Source: CAZVKN01 sp964627035 (GTDB lineage: Bacteria > Electryoneota > AABM5-125-24 > Hatepunaeales > Hatepunaeaceae). From it: 22,277 bases of DNA. The first letter of the stretch is position 1, and each line of letters starts with the position of its first letter. Below are positions 14,537 to 22,232 of the stretch, in pieces. Under the pieces are notes generated by a model that saw only the letters and a program-made list of their open reading frames with translations, made no database searches and had not been told where the DNA came from. Made by a program: the position numbers and the translations under genes. The stretch spans positions 1-22,277 of the forward strand of contig CAZVKN010000043.1 of the NCBI GenBank assembly GCA_964627035.1, written 5' to 3'.

Positions 14537-14875
14537 ATGGAAGTTTCAGCGACTAAATACGGTGACATTATACTCTTCAACGTTTCCGGCAGGCTTGATG
14601 TGCAGAGTTATGCTGAACTCGAGGCGCATCTTGACGGATGGATCAACGGCGGTGAGAAGTGGTTCGTCGGTGATTTTACCGCACTGGAATTCATCAGCAG
14701 TATCGGACTGCGAGTGCTGCTCAGCACTGTTAAGAAATTAGCGCAGGTGCAGGGACGGATGGTGCTTCACGGACTGAATTCAACCGTTAACGATGTATTT
14801 GTCTCCACCGGCTTATCGGGTGTAATTCCGATTACAGACTCACAGCAGTCGGCAATTGCAGTGTTAACCGGATGA
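14537..14875 (+). CDS. STAS-domain anti-anti-sigma factor (RsbV/SpoIIAA-like)
   Basis: 112 aa, a complete single STAS domain of usual length. AAGGAG (14525-14530) overlaps the stop codon of the fused kinase gene and lies six bases before the ATG, so the two are translationally linked. The phospho-serine region reads FISSIGL (52-58), with S55 at the SpoIIAA phosphorylation position. Both the STAS part of the previous gene and this protein contain GGEKW/SGEKW, FISSIGLRVL and DVFxSTG. This points to a tandem duplication of the domain. Its likely partner is the kinase half of the preceding protein, which it should bind when unphosphorylated, releasing a sigma factor or other client. The client is not identifiable here. 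Confidence 0.9.
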   Translation: MEVSATKYGDIILFNVSGRLDVQSYAELEAHLDGWINGGEKWFVGDFTALEFISSIGLRVLLSTVKKLAQVQGRMVLHGLNSTVNDVFVSTGLSGVIPITDSQQSAIAVLTG

Positions 14876-14909
14876 CAATAAGTCAATCGGAGCATTTTTC
14901 CGGTTCAAT

Positions 14910-16364
14910 ATGAATATAGTCAAACGGAGACGGAGAAGGGTCAACCCTGCCGCAATTCCGAAAGTTACACATAGAAAAAAACGGAATGTGCAGAAGGTTG
15001 AGCCGACCGTCCGGGAGGCGGCAGTCAAAGATTATGTGGCATGGATTAAGGGTCAAAGTCGAATTGACCACATCGTCCATGCCACTCTCAATAGTAGCCG
15101 ATGGGATGACAGAGACCGCTCGCTGTATCATGAGATTGTCAACGGTGTTGTTCGTTACCACGGTCGAATTGAGTGGCTGCTTGATGAGCTGAGTTCCAAG
15201 GGTGTCAATCGGGATGTGTTGGCTCAAGCGGCGGCGGCGGTTGGCATCTACCAGATACTCTATCTGGATAGAATCCCGCACTATGCATCTGTAGATGCTG
15301 CGGTTGAGATCACACGAAAGAGGGTGGGAGAAGCTGCGTCCCGGTGGGTAAATGCGATTTTGCGTCGGGTTACCGATGATGTGCTGTATTGGCAAGAAGT
15401 TGTCCCTAAGAGTGACAATCCGCGCGTCAGATTGGCGATGTTTCACTCATTTCCGGTCTGGATGGTGGAAAGATGGGGAGCGCAGTTCAGATCAGTTACT
15501 GATGAATCGAACGAGGATGAGAAGTCTGATCCCAATTCGGCGTTGGAACAGTTTCTGATCTGGAACAATCGGCGACCGAAAGTTACTCTCAGAGTAAACT
15601 TGCAGAAGTGTACACCCAAGCAGCTTGAGGCAAAGCTTAAGAAACGCAATATTAATTACAAGCCTGCCGTCCTCGACCCGACATTCATTGATCTTGAACA
15701 CTCAACAAATCCGGCTGATCTTAGCATTGTGCGGGATGGATACGTTTCAGTGCAGGATGTGTCGCAGGGGATGGTAGCAAAATTGATTGATCCGCAGCCT
15801 GACGAATTGATACTCGACCTATGCTCTGCACCCGGCGGTAAAACCGGTCATCTGGCGGAACTTGAGCCTGAATGCAAGATAATCGCCACCGACAAAGATG
15901 CCGGACGTCTCGATGTTGTCAAGAAGAATATAGCGCGATGCGGATACAAGAATGTCACGCTTACCTGTTACAACAAGGTGTTAACCGGTAAACAATCGTT
16001 TGACGCAGTTCTCGTTGATGCACCTTGCACGGGAACCGGCGTTTTAGCACGCCGTGTTGACATCCGCTGGCGACGCAAACTGACCGATCTGAGGAAGATG
16101 GCGGCTATCCAAAGACAGCTTCTCCGCTATGCAGCAGAAAGAGTCAAGCGTGGGGGAAGGTTAATCTACAGCACCTGCTCAATTGAACCTGAAGAGAACG
16201 AGATGATTGTTAATGACTTCCTGAAGGAGCAGAGCGGATTTCGACTGATAAATGCCGGGAAGTGGATCCCTGAAGAGCTGGCTGATGAGATCGGACAGCT
16301 TAGAGCATTGGGCAGTGAGGTTAAAGCTGATGGGGTGTTTGCAGCAAGGCTGGAACGCAAATAA
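14910..16364 (+). CDS. rsmB: 16S rRNA cytosine-967 C5-methyltransferase RsmB
   Basis: 484 aa. An N-terminal NusB-like RNA-binding domain (about 33-165, with YASVDAAVEI and RWVNAILRR) is followed by a Rossmann methyltransferase domain. The SAM-binding motif is LCSAPGGKTGHLA (304-316). The two cysteines of the RNA m5C methyltransferase mechanism are both present: C373 in DAPCTGTG and the catalytic-position C423 in YSTCSIEPEEN. The enzyme methylates C967 of 16S rRNA. The first 32 residues are strongly basic and not part of the family core; no ribosome binding site lies close to this ATG, so translation might begin slightly later. It is 34 bases after the STAS gene and 4 bases before the PASTA gene. 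Confidence 0.93.
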   Translation: MNIVKRRRRRVNPAAIPKVTHRKKRNVQKVEPTVREAAVKDYVAWIKGQSRIDHIVHATLNSSRWDDRDRSLYHEIVNGVVRYHGRIEWLLDELSSKGVNRDVLAQAAAAVGIYQILYLDRIPHYASVDAAVEITRKRVGEAASRWVNAILRRVTDDVLYWQEVVPKSDNPRVRLAMFHSFPVWMVERWGAQFRSVTDESNEDEKSDPNSALEQFLIWNNRRPKVTLRVNLQKCTPKQLEAKLKKRNINYKPAVLDPTFIDLEHSTNPADLSIVRDGYVSVQDVSQGMVAKLIDPQPDELILDLCSAPGGKTGHLAELEPECKIIATDKDAGRLDVVKKNIARCGYKNVTLTCYNKVLTGKQSFDAVLVDAPCTGTGVLARRVDIRWRRKLTDLRKMAAIQRQLLRYAAERVKRGGRLIYSTCSIEPEENEMIVNDFLKEQSGFRLINAGKWIPEELADEIGQLRALGSEVKADGVFAARLERK

Positions 16365-16368
16365 CGAC

Positions 16369-17190
16369 ATGGATGATCCGATTGCATTGCCGGGCAAGAT
16401 CAAGAAGCCTGCTAATTACATTCGTGAACCGATAAGCATCTTCCAGCTTCTTGCGGGTGCAGTTATGATGATTTCGATAGTCGGCTGGCTGTTACTGTTG
16501 ACGGATAAGCTGATCATGCCCAGAATTGCAAATAAAGGCGTGGAAGTAAAAATCCCGAATCTTTACTTAATGCCGTTTTACGATGCGGAACTGCTGTGTG
16601 AAGAACTCGGATTGTCGCTGGTGCGCATGAGGATGAGGATAGATAACAGCCATCCCGCAGGTATTATTGTTGACCAGTTTCCGGTAGCCGGGACAGTCGT
16701 CAAACCCGGAAAGATTATTGAAGTGATCTATACGGTTGATTCGGATGTGATCTTGTGCCCGGTATTGGTTGGGCGATCTCCTCGCGAAGCCGTGCTCATT
16801 GCCGACTCATCTGGTCTGTTTGTTGATGAATCGAAAAACCGCTATGCACATTCGGCTCGCTATCCGGAGGGTGTAGTGATGAGGCAGATTCCGCAGAAAT
16901 ACACCGGCATGATGAGCGGTGACACGATTCGGTTGGTGGTCAGTGTAGGACATAAGCCGGAGGAGATTCGAGCTCCGCGACTGATCGGTCAGAAGATAAA
17001 CGAGATCAACCGACTGTTAGTTAAGCATAGGGTCAGACTCGGTAAAATATCGAGATACCCGGACAGCTCCGTCCCGCCAAACACCATCATATCCCAAACA
17101 CCCGAGCCGAACAGTGGGATGAAGGCTGATGACAGAATTGATGTCCGTGTCACCGTCAAACCGAAAACTGAACGGATGTCAGAGGAATAA
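16369..17190 (+). CDS. Single-pass membrane protein with three PASTA domains
   Basis: 273 aa from the ATG at 16369, four bases after the rsmB stop. An upstream in-frame ATG at 16252 would overlap rsmB by over 100 bases and add unlikely sequence. Residues 1-25 are cytoplasmic and 26-45 a transmembrane helix. Three PASTA units follow outside the cytoplasm (about 58-123, 126-194 and 199-264), with typical endings such as PGKIIEVIYTV, SGDTIRLVVSVG and ADDRIDVRVTV. PASTA modules are known from PknB/PrkC kinases and penicillin-binding proteins, where they sense or bind peptidoglycan or lipid II. This protein has neither a kinase nor a transpeptidase domain. In many Firmicutes rsmB lies near the prpC-prkC pair, so the position next to rsmB recalls that order. 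A cell-wall sensing role is inferred. Confidence 0.85.
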   Translation: MDDPIALPGKIKKPANYIREPISIFQLLAGAVMMISIVGWLLLLTDKLIMPRIANKGVEVKIPNLYLMPFYDAELLCEELGLSLVRMRMRIDNSHPAGIIVDQFPVAGTVVKPGKIIEVIYTVDSDVILCPVLVGRSPREAVLIADSSGLFVDESKNRYAHSARYPEGVVMRQIPQKYTGMMSGDTIRLVVSVGHKPEEIRAPRLIGQKINEINRLLVKHRVRLGKISRYPDSSVPPNTIISQTPEPNSGMKADDRIDVRVTVKPKTERMSEE

Positions 17191-17215
17191 ACAATTTCAT
17201 ACAAGACATTAAGTC

Positions 17216-19576
17216 GTGAAGGTACATCCTGCACTAAAAACAGCATGCCTCATTGCCATCGGTATCTCCTTTTCCTATTGGTGCCGTGTCCCTCTTATAT
17301 GGCTGTTTTCCACTACACTTTTACTGCTTGTACTGTCAATATTATTTGATAAAACTGCCAACTGTCAAGTCTTCATTGTATTTGCACTCATTGCAGGAGT
17401 GTCTTTATCCTATCGTAGCAGCAAGTTAATTGATGATTTTCATCCTGCACGATTCACAATCAACGGTGTGATCACAGAGCCGCCCCACAGATATGACGAA
17501 TGGCAGTCATTTCCTGTTAGAATTAAAAAGATGAGAAATCAGAGCGGATTTACGGTTTTTGGTCCGGGCAAGATATGGATTCGGTTGATGCACCGGGATG
17601 AGCGAATTAAGCCGGGTGTTTCTATCAGATTCACAGGTGTGCTTAGTCCGACATCCCCGCGGAGAAATCCAGGAGATTTTGATCTGAAAAGTTGGCGGCT
17701 GCGCAACGGATATATCGGTGAGATGTTCATTCAATCCAGTAATTCTGTTACTGTCATCATCAGCGTACCTTCCATCCCGCATCGAATCAGAACGGCAATT
17801 CAGGAAAAAATCAATCTGTATTTCAGAGGGAATTCCCCTCTTGTATCAGCTCTGATACTGGGCATCAGACGGGATTTGGAACCGGAAATAGTGGATAGCA
17901 TGAGGAACGCAGGACTGTCACACCTGTTGGCACTGTCAGGTTTGCATGTAGGCTTTCTGATAGCGATCCTGTTCGGTGCAGCAACATTGGTCAGACTCCC
18001 ATACAAAATGCGTATCGCCTTCGTGTTGATCTGTCTCGGTCTGTTCGTGATAATCGTGCCTGCGAGGAGCAGCACTATCCGAGCGACAATCATGGCTGCC
18101 ACTTTTCTTATCGGACCTCTTCTCCGTCAGCAAAGCCATCCCGTTAACAGCCTCGGAGTTGCGGCGATGATTATACTCTGTTTCAGACCGGGTGAACTGT
18201 TTGACGTCGGTTTCCAGCTTTCTTTTGCCGCTGTCGGGGGTATCCTGCTGTTTCGACCTGCGATAGAGATGTTGTTATCAGGTCTGCGCAAGCGGAGTAA
18301 TCGAATCAAACGCTTGTTTATGAGATATGCTCTCCATCCGTTCCTGTTGTCCATCTCAGTCTCGGTGATGGTGCTGCCGTTAACATCCTTCCATTTCGGG
18401 ACTATGGCTATAGGAGCTCCGCTGTTTAATGTGATTGCTGTCCCTCTTCTCGGGATTATATATGCTGGATCGTGGGTAGTACTGTTGTTTTCGGTTATAT
18501 CTTCCTCTGTAGCCGCTCTGATGGCAGATGGCATGAATGCTATCTTGGCTTTGTGGGGCGAGATTATACTGTTCTTCGGATCTGTTGCGCCTCTTTACAA
18601 TATAAGATTTTCGCCGTTCATGGTTGCAATCCTATTATCCGGGATCTTCTGCGCAATGTTCATAAAGAGAAGACAACAAATTATCTTAATTTTAATTATC
18701 CTCGTTGGATTTATCCTCCAAGACCTGCTGCCGAGTCCTATTCGTTTTCAAGCCTGGTTCCTCGATGTCGGTCACGGTGACGCATCTGTCTGGAGATTTC
18801 CAAGCGGTAAAGTAGCGGTGATAGATGGGGGTCCTGACAGAAAAGGGAACGGTGTCGGTTGGGTTGAGCAACTGCTCAGACATTACAACCACAGAGAGAT
18901 TGATCTGCTCGTCGCCAGCCATCCGGAGTATGACCATATCGGTGGACTGCTTGAACCTGTCAGTCGGTACAATATTCATGCAGCTATTGCCAGTCCGAAA
19001 ATCTCTTCAACGTACACATACACCAGGCTTTGTTCGATTTCCACAGCGAGAGGTCTGTTTTGGTATTCCGCGAGAACGGACATGAACATCTCGGGATTTG
19101 ACGAGGAATACTACATAGAGATACTGGGTCCACCTGACGGGGCTGACATCTGGGGATCAAATGATGCATCAGTGGTACTGAGGTTAACTGTTAGTTCGGG
19201 TAACAGTAATCACTTGCAGTTATTGACTGCCGGAGATATTGAGGAAAAAGGAGAAGCTGCACTGCTCGAATCTGATGACATCCGGGCTGAGCTGTTAAAG
19301 GTCTCCCATCACGGTTCCGGGACTTCGAGTTCATCGGAGTTTATAGAAGCTGTCAATCCGAAGATAGCTGTAATCTCGAGAGGGAGATCGAACCGTTACG
19401 GGGCAAAACTGTCTCCGCAGGTTATTCAGAGCTTTATCGGTCGGGATGTTGAGCTGTACGTCACCGGCAGTGAAGGGGCAATACTGTTTGAACCTGTTTT
19501 CAATTCCGACAATATCAGATGGGAAAAAATGGATTGGCGTGATCCGTCATTCCTCAGATGGCTGTTTAGCGTATAG
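17216..19576 (+). CDS. comEC: ComEC/Rec2 family DNA-uptake channel with metallo-beta-lactamase-like domain
   Basis: 786 aa from a GTG start, 25 bases after the PASTA gene. Residues 1-70 hold two or three membrane helices. About 75-185 is the DUF4131/OB-like extracytoplasmic part (NPGDFDLKSW). About 205-505 is the Competence membrane domain with ALSGLHVG (239-246) and FDVGFQLSF. About 512-786 is a metallo-beta-lactamase-like domain with FLDVGHGDAS, SHPEYDHIGG (568-577), TAGD (671-674) and SHHGS (697-701). Family members carry single-stranded DNA across the inner membrane in natural transformation. Two features differ from the usual form: the family's SHxDxDH is SHPEYDH (E571), and the usual C-terminal YGHP reads YGAKLSP, so one conserved histidine is missing. 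Transport should not need these residues, but nuclease activity may be reduced. Confidence 0.9.
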   Translation: MKVHPALKTACLIAIGISFSYWCRVPLIWLFSTTLLLLVLSILFDKTANCQVFIVFALIAGVSLSYRSSKLIDDFHPARFTINGVITEPPHRYDEWQSFPVRIKKMRNQSGFTVFGPGKIWIRLMHRDERIKPGVSIRFTGVLSPTSPRRNPGDFDLKSWRLRNGYIGEMFIQSSNSVTVIISVPSIPHRIRTAIQEKINLYFRGNSPLVSALILGIRRDLEPEIVDSMRNAGLSHLLALSGLHVGFLIAILFGAATLVRLPYKMRIAFVLICLGLFVIIVPARSSTIRATIMAATFLIGPLLRQQSHPVNSLGVAAMIILCFRPGELFDVGFQLSFAAVGGILLFRPAIEMLLSGLRKRSNRIKRLFMRYALHPFLLSISVSVMVLPLTSFHFGTMAIGAPLFNVIAVPLLGIIYAGSWVVLLFSVISSSVAALMADGMNAILALWGEIILFFGSVAPLYNIRFSPFMVAILLSGIFCAMFIKRRQQIILILIILVGFILQDLLPSPIRFQAWFLDVGHGDASVWRFPSGKVAVIDGGPDRKGNGVGWVEQLLRHYNHREIDLLVASHPEYDHIGGLLEPVSRYNIHAAIASPKISSTYTYTRLCSISTARGLFWYSARTDMNISGFDEEYYIEILGPPDGADIWGSNDASVVLRLTVSSGNSNHLQLLTAGDIEEKGEAALLESDDIRAELLKVSHHGSGTSSSSEFIEAVNPKIAVISRGRSNRYGAKLSPQVIQSFIGRDVELYVTGSEGAILFEPVFNSDNIRWEKMDWRDPSFLRWLFSV

Positions 19577-19648
19577 AATAAAATCAACTTAATTGGGTTC
19601 ATGCTGTTTTTTCTGTTTCCTGCAAAAATGGTTATGAATTGCGATTGA

Positions 19649-19677
19649 TTGCATTACTTCGAGATTTCAGTTATATT
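19649..19677 (+). promoter_or_regulatory. Candidate sigma70-type promoter for the HPt-like/REC/GGDEF/REC gene
   Basis: TTGCAT (19649-19654) and TATATT (19672-19677) are 17 bases apart. Transcription would begin near 19684, giving a leader of about 37 bases. The 144-base gap here is wider than any other gap since 9528, which fits a separate transcription unit. Confidence 0.4.
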
Positions 19678-19720
19678 ATCGTAGTTTAATGTGCAAAACC
19701 GAAATGAGGATCTATAAGCA

Positions 19721-21289
19721 GTGGACGACCTACAAACATGGTACCGCCAAGGACTGAGTGCCTTCGTTGATGCGCTCGAAATTGCAAAAGATGAGCTTAA
19801 GGAGAAGAACCAGCGAAGGCACGCAATCGGCACATTTCAGCGAGTTGCTCAGAGCCTGCGCAGTTCCGGTGAGAGCTACGGCTTTCCGGAGATCTCCAGT
19901 AACGCTGCCGAATTTTCCGCAGCTCTGTCAATGGCAGCTCAGACCGATGACTACAGCATGATTGAGAGATCGCTGATGAAGCTGACGAACACTCTTGAAG
20001 CGGTTGTGTCGGGTGAAGATCCCGGTCAGATGGTGAATATTCTTATCGTTGATGACGATGTCATCCTTGCCAATCTGTTGAAAGCACGGTTAGAAGCTGC
20101 AAACCGGAAGGTCATAGTGGTGAGCACAGGCAAGGAAGCGGACAGAATCCTGCTTGAGGAAAAAATATCACTTATTCTGCTGGATCTCACACTTCCCGAT
20201 GTGGATGGTCGAACTTTGCTGGCTCGGCTGCGGGTTGATCCTCTGACATCCACAGTACCGGTGATAATCCTGTCGGTTCCGGGAGGCAATCGCCCTAAGG
20301 CTGAATGCTTTGCACTTGGTGCAGATATATATTTTGAGAAACCGTTCAAGCTGGATGAGCTGTCGGCTGCGGTCGCAGCTAAACTGCACCGCAATGCCGA
20401 GATGACCCATGATGCTCGAAAGGATGCGTTGACCGGACTGCCAAACCGTGCTGCTTTCAGCGAACTGTTTCTCCGTGTCAGGTTGATGACAGATCGTGGT
20501 AAGGAGCCGTTGAGCGTCGGAATCATTGATCTCGACCATTTCAAGTTGGTTAACGACAATTACGGTCATAAGACCGGTGACGATGTTCTGAAGATCACAG
20601 CAGACATAATATCCACCACGCTGCGAAAGTCTGACTATTTTGCCCGGTGGGGTGGGGAGGAGTTTGTTGCCTTATTCCCACAGACGGACGATCAGGGTGC
20701 CGTATTTGCTTTGAATAAATCGCTCAAGGCGATGAATGAGTATAAATTTGTTGCTGAAGACGGGCGCAAATTCCATGTTTCGTTTTCAGCGGGTGTTGTT
20801 GAGGTTGATAGCGGTCTCTCTGTAGATGAAGCGATTGCGAAAGCAGACAGATTCCTTTATCTTGCCAAAGAGCAGGGCAGAAACCGGATTTTGACCTCCA
20901 CGGATAAGGCGGTTTCGCTCACTAAAAAGATACTGTTGGCAGATGACGACAAATATACGGCTACGGTGGTCAAGCGTCATCTGAACGGTGAAGGTTTTGA
21001 GGTGCTGCATTGCAAGGATGGGGTGGAGGCACTTTCGGCATCAAATGAAAATCCGATCTCGCTATTTATCCTCGATGTCAAGATGCCCAAGATGAACGGA
21101 TTTGAGCTTCTCGCACTACTGCGAGAGAAGCCGTCATTCCAAAAAACACCGGTAATAGTACTTACCGCAGTGGGGGAGGATTCACAGATAGTACGTGGCT
21201 TCGAGCTTGGTGCTGACGACTATATGCTAAAGCCGTTCTCCCCGGTGGAACTGGTAGCACGCATTCGCAGGCTTTTGAAGAAGTATTAG
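19721..21289 (+). CDS. Diguanylate cyclase with HPt-like, receiver, GGDEF and receiver domains
   Basis: 522 aa, GTG start with GAGGA at 19705-19709. Residues about 5-95 resemble an HPt helical bundle, but the position of the phosphorylated histidine is Q44 (AQSLRSSGESYGFPE), so it cannot relay phosphate in the normal way. The first receiver (about 105-222) has D111-D113, D155 in LILLDLTLPDVDG, S185 and K207. The GGDEF domain (about 233-392) has DALTGLPNR, IIDLDHFK, GGEEF at 311-315 and an intact I-site R302-x-x-D305. The second receiver (about 403-522) has D408-D410, D452 in FILDVKMPKMNG, T482 and K504. The enzyme should make c-di-GMP, with two receivers adjusting activity or dimerisation in the cytoplasm. 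PleD also pairs receivers with GGDEF, but there both receivers precede it. No DNA-binding domain is seen. Confidence 0.92.
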   Translation: MDDLQTWYRQGLSAFVDALEIAKDELKEKNQRRHAIGTFQRVAQSLRSSGESYGFPEISSNAAEFSAALSMAAQTDDYSMIERSLMKLTNTLEAVVSGEDPGQMVNILIVDDDVILANLLKARLEAANRKVIVVSTGKEADRILLEEKISLILLDLTLPDVDGRTLLARLRVDPLTSTVPVIILSVPGGNRPKAECFALGADIYFEKPFKLDELSAAVAAKLHRNAEMTHDARKDALTGLPNRAAFSELFLRVRLMTDRGKEPLSVGIIDLDHFKLVNDNYGHKTGDDVLKITADIISTTLRKSDYFARWGGEEFVALFPQTDDQGAVFALNKSLKAMNEYKFVAEDGRKFHVSFSAGVVEVDSGLSVDEAIAKADRFLYLAKEQGRNRILTSTDKAVSLTKKILLADDDKYTATVVKRHLNGEGFEVLHCKDGVEALSASNENPISLFILDVKMPKMNGFELLALLREKPSFQKTPVIVLTAVGEDSQIVRGFELGADDYMLKPFSPVELVARIRRLLKKY

Positions 21290-21446
21290 GGGGTGGTGGA
21301 CGATTAGTGATAGGAGCTGCTCCTCTTATATTGGACATATTCAGCTTAGATTTTCTTAGAATTGAATCAAAATAGATGCCACGCCGTTATTGTCTATGAT
21401 GATATGTTCAGATAATAACAAACGCATTCCTCATTCGATATTCAAC

Positions 21447-22232
21447 CTACATCACCGCCCGCTCTCCAGTTTCGATCCGTGCGCGTTCCTCACTAACCGG
21501 ATCAAAAAAGTGGATCTGAGAGGATGAAAAATGTAGTTTAATCTTGTCTCCAATCTGAAAAGGAATATCCGGTTTGACACGAGCGATAAACTGCTGCTCA
21601 CCATCTCTAAGATAGAGATGAGTTTCAGCACCCATCGGTTCCGTTAACTCCACCACAGCAGTCACAGCACCGTCGTTACCATCTTCCCTCTGCAGATGCA
21701 TATTCTCCGGTCGAATTCCCATTATCATTGAACCTTCTTCAATAAACAAGTCCATTTTATCAAGGTTAGTATCCAGATTTCCGGCTGTAAACCTTCCCTG
21801 TATTATCACACCACCGACCAAATTGATCATCGGTGAGCCGATAAAACCTGCGACGAATAGATTTGCAGGTTTGTTATATATATTGGTCGGACTGTCAATC
21901 TGCTGGATGTCACCATCTTTCATCACGATAATTTTTGTCCCCAATGTCATTGCTTCCACCTGATCATGGGTAACATAAACCATAGTCGTTTGAAGCCGTT
22001 TATGCAGTTTAGCGATTTCAACACGCATCTGATTGCGGAGTTTTGCGTCAAGGTTTGACAGCGGTTCATCAAAAAGAAATACTTTCGGCTTACGAACAAT
22101 AGCTCGACCAAGTGCTACACGCTGTCTTTGACCGCCTGACAGTGCTTTCGGTTTCCGGTCGAGTAAGTTACTCAGTTCAAGGATTCCGGCAGCATCATTA
22201 ACTCGTTCATCTATTTCATGCCTTGTACGTCT
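21447..22232 (-). CDS. MalK/UgpC-type sugar ABC transporter ATPase, 5'-truncated
   Basis: The open frame from 22232 down to the TAG at 21447 gives 261 aa against about 360 in the family. Present are EIDERV, the signature LSGGQRQR (22119-22142), Walker B FLFDEPLSNLD (22047-22079), the H-loop VTHD, and a C-terminal TOBE/regulatory region (GIRPENM, VELTEPMGAETHLYLR). The Walker A P-loop and Q-loop are missing. The family sequence should continue N-terminally before RRTRHEID, but a TGA stands at 22233-22235 and the residues before it do not resemble the family. A start at the internal ATG 22028 would remove the signature and Walker B and is unlikely to be functional. Intact members energise import of sugars or glycerol-3-phosphate. 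The gene is either a broken copy or is cut by an assembly junction. Confidence 0.8.
   Translation of the reverse strand, partial: RRTRHEIDERVNDAAGILELSNLLDRKPKALSGGQRQRVALGRAIVRKPKVFLFDEPLSNLDAKLRNQMRVEIAKLHKRLQTTMVYVTHDQVEAMTLGTKIIVMKDGDIQQIDSPTNIYNKPANLFVAGFIGSPMINLVGGVIIQGRFTAGNLDTNLDKMDLFIEEGSMIMGIRPENMHLQREDGNDGAVTAVVELTEPMGAETHLYLRDGEQQFIARVKPDIPFQIGDKIKLHFSSSQIHFFDPVSEERARIETGERAVM

Noticed and set aside
16252..16368. Earlier in-frame ATG of the PASTA gene
   Set aside because: It overlaps the conserved C-terminal coding part of rsmB, and the added residues look non-coding.
21312..21324. Terminator hairpin after the GGDEF gene
   Set aside because: The stem has only five base pairs and is not followed by a clear T-run.
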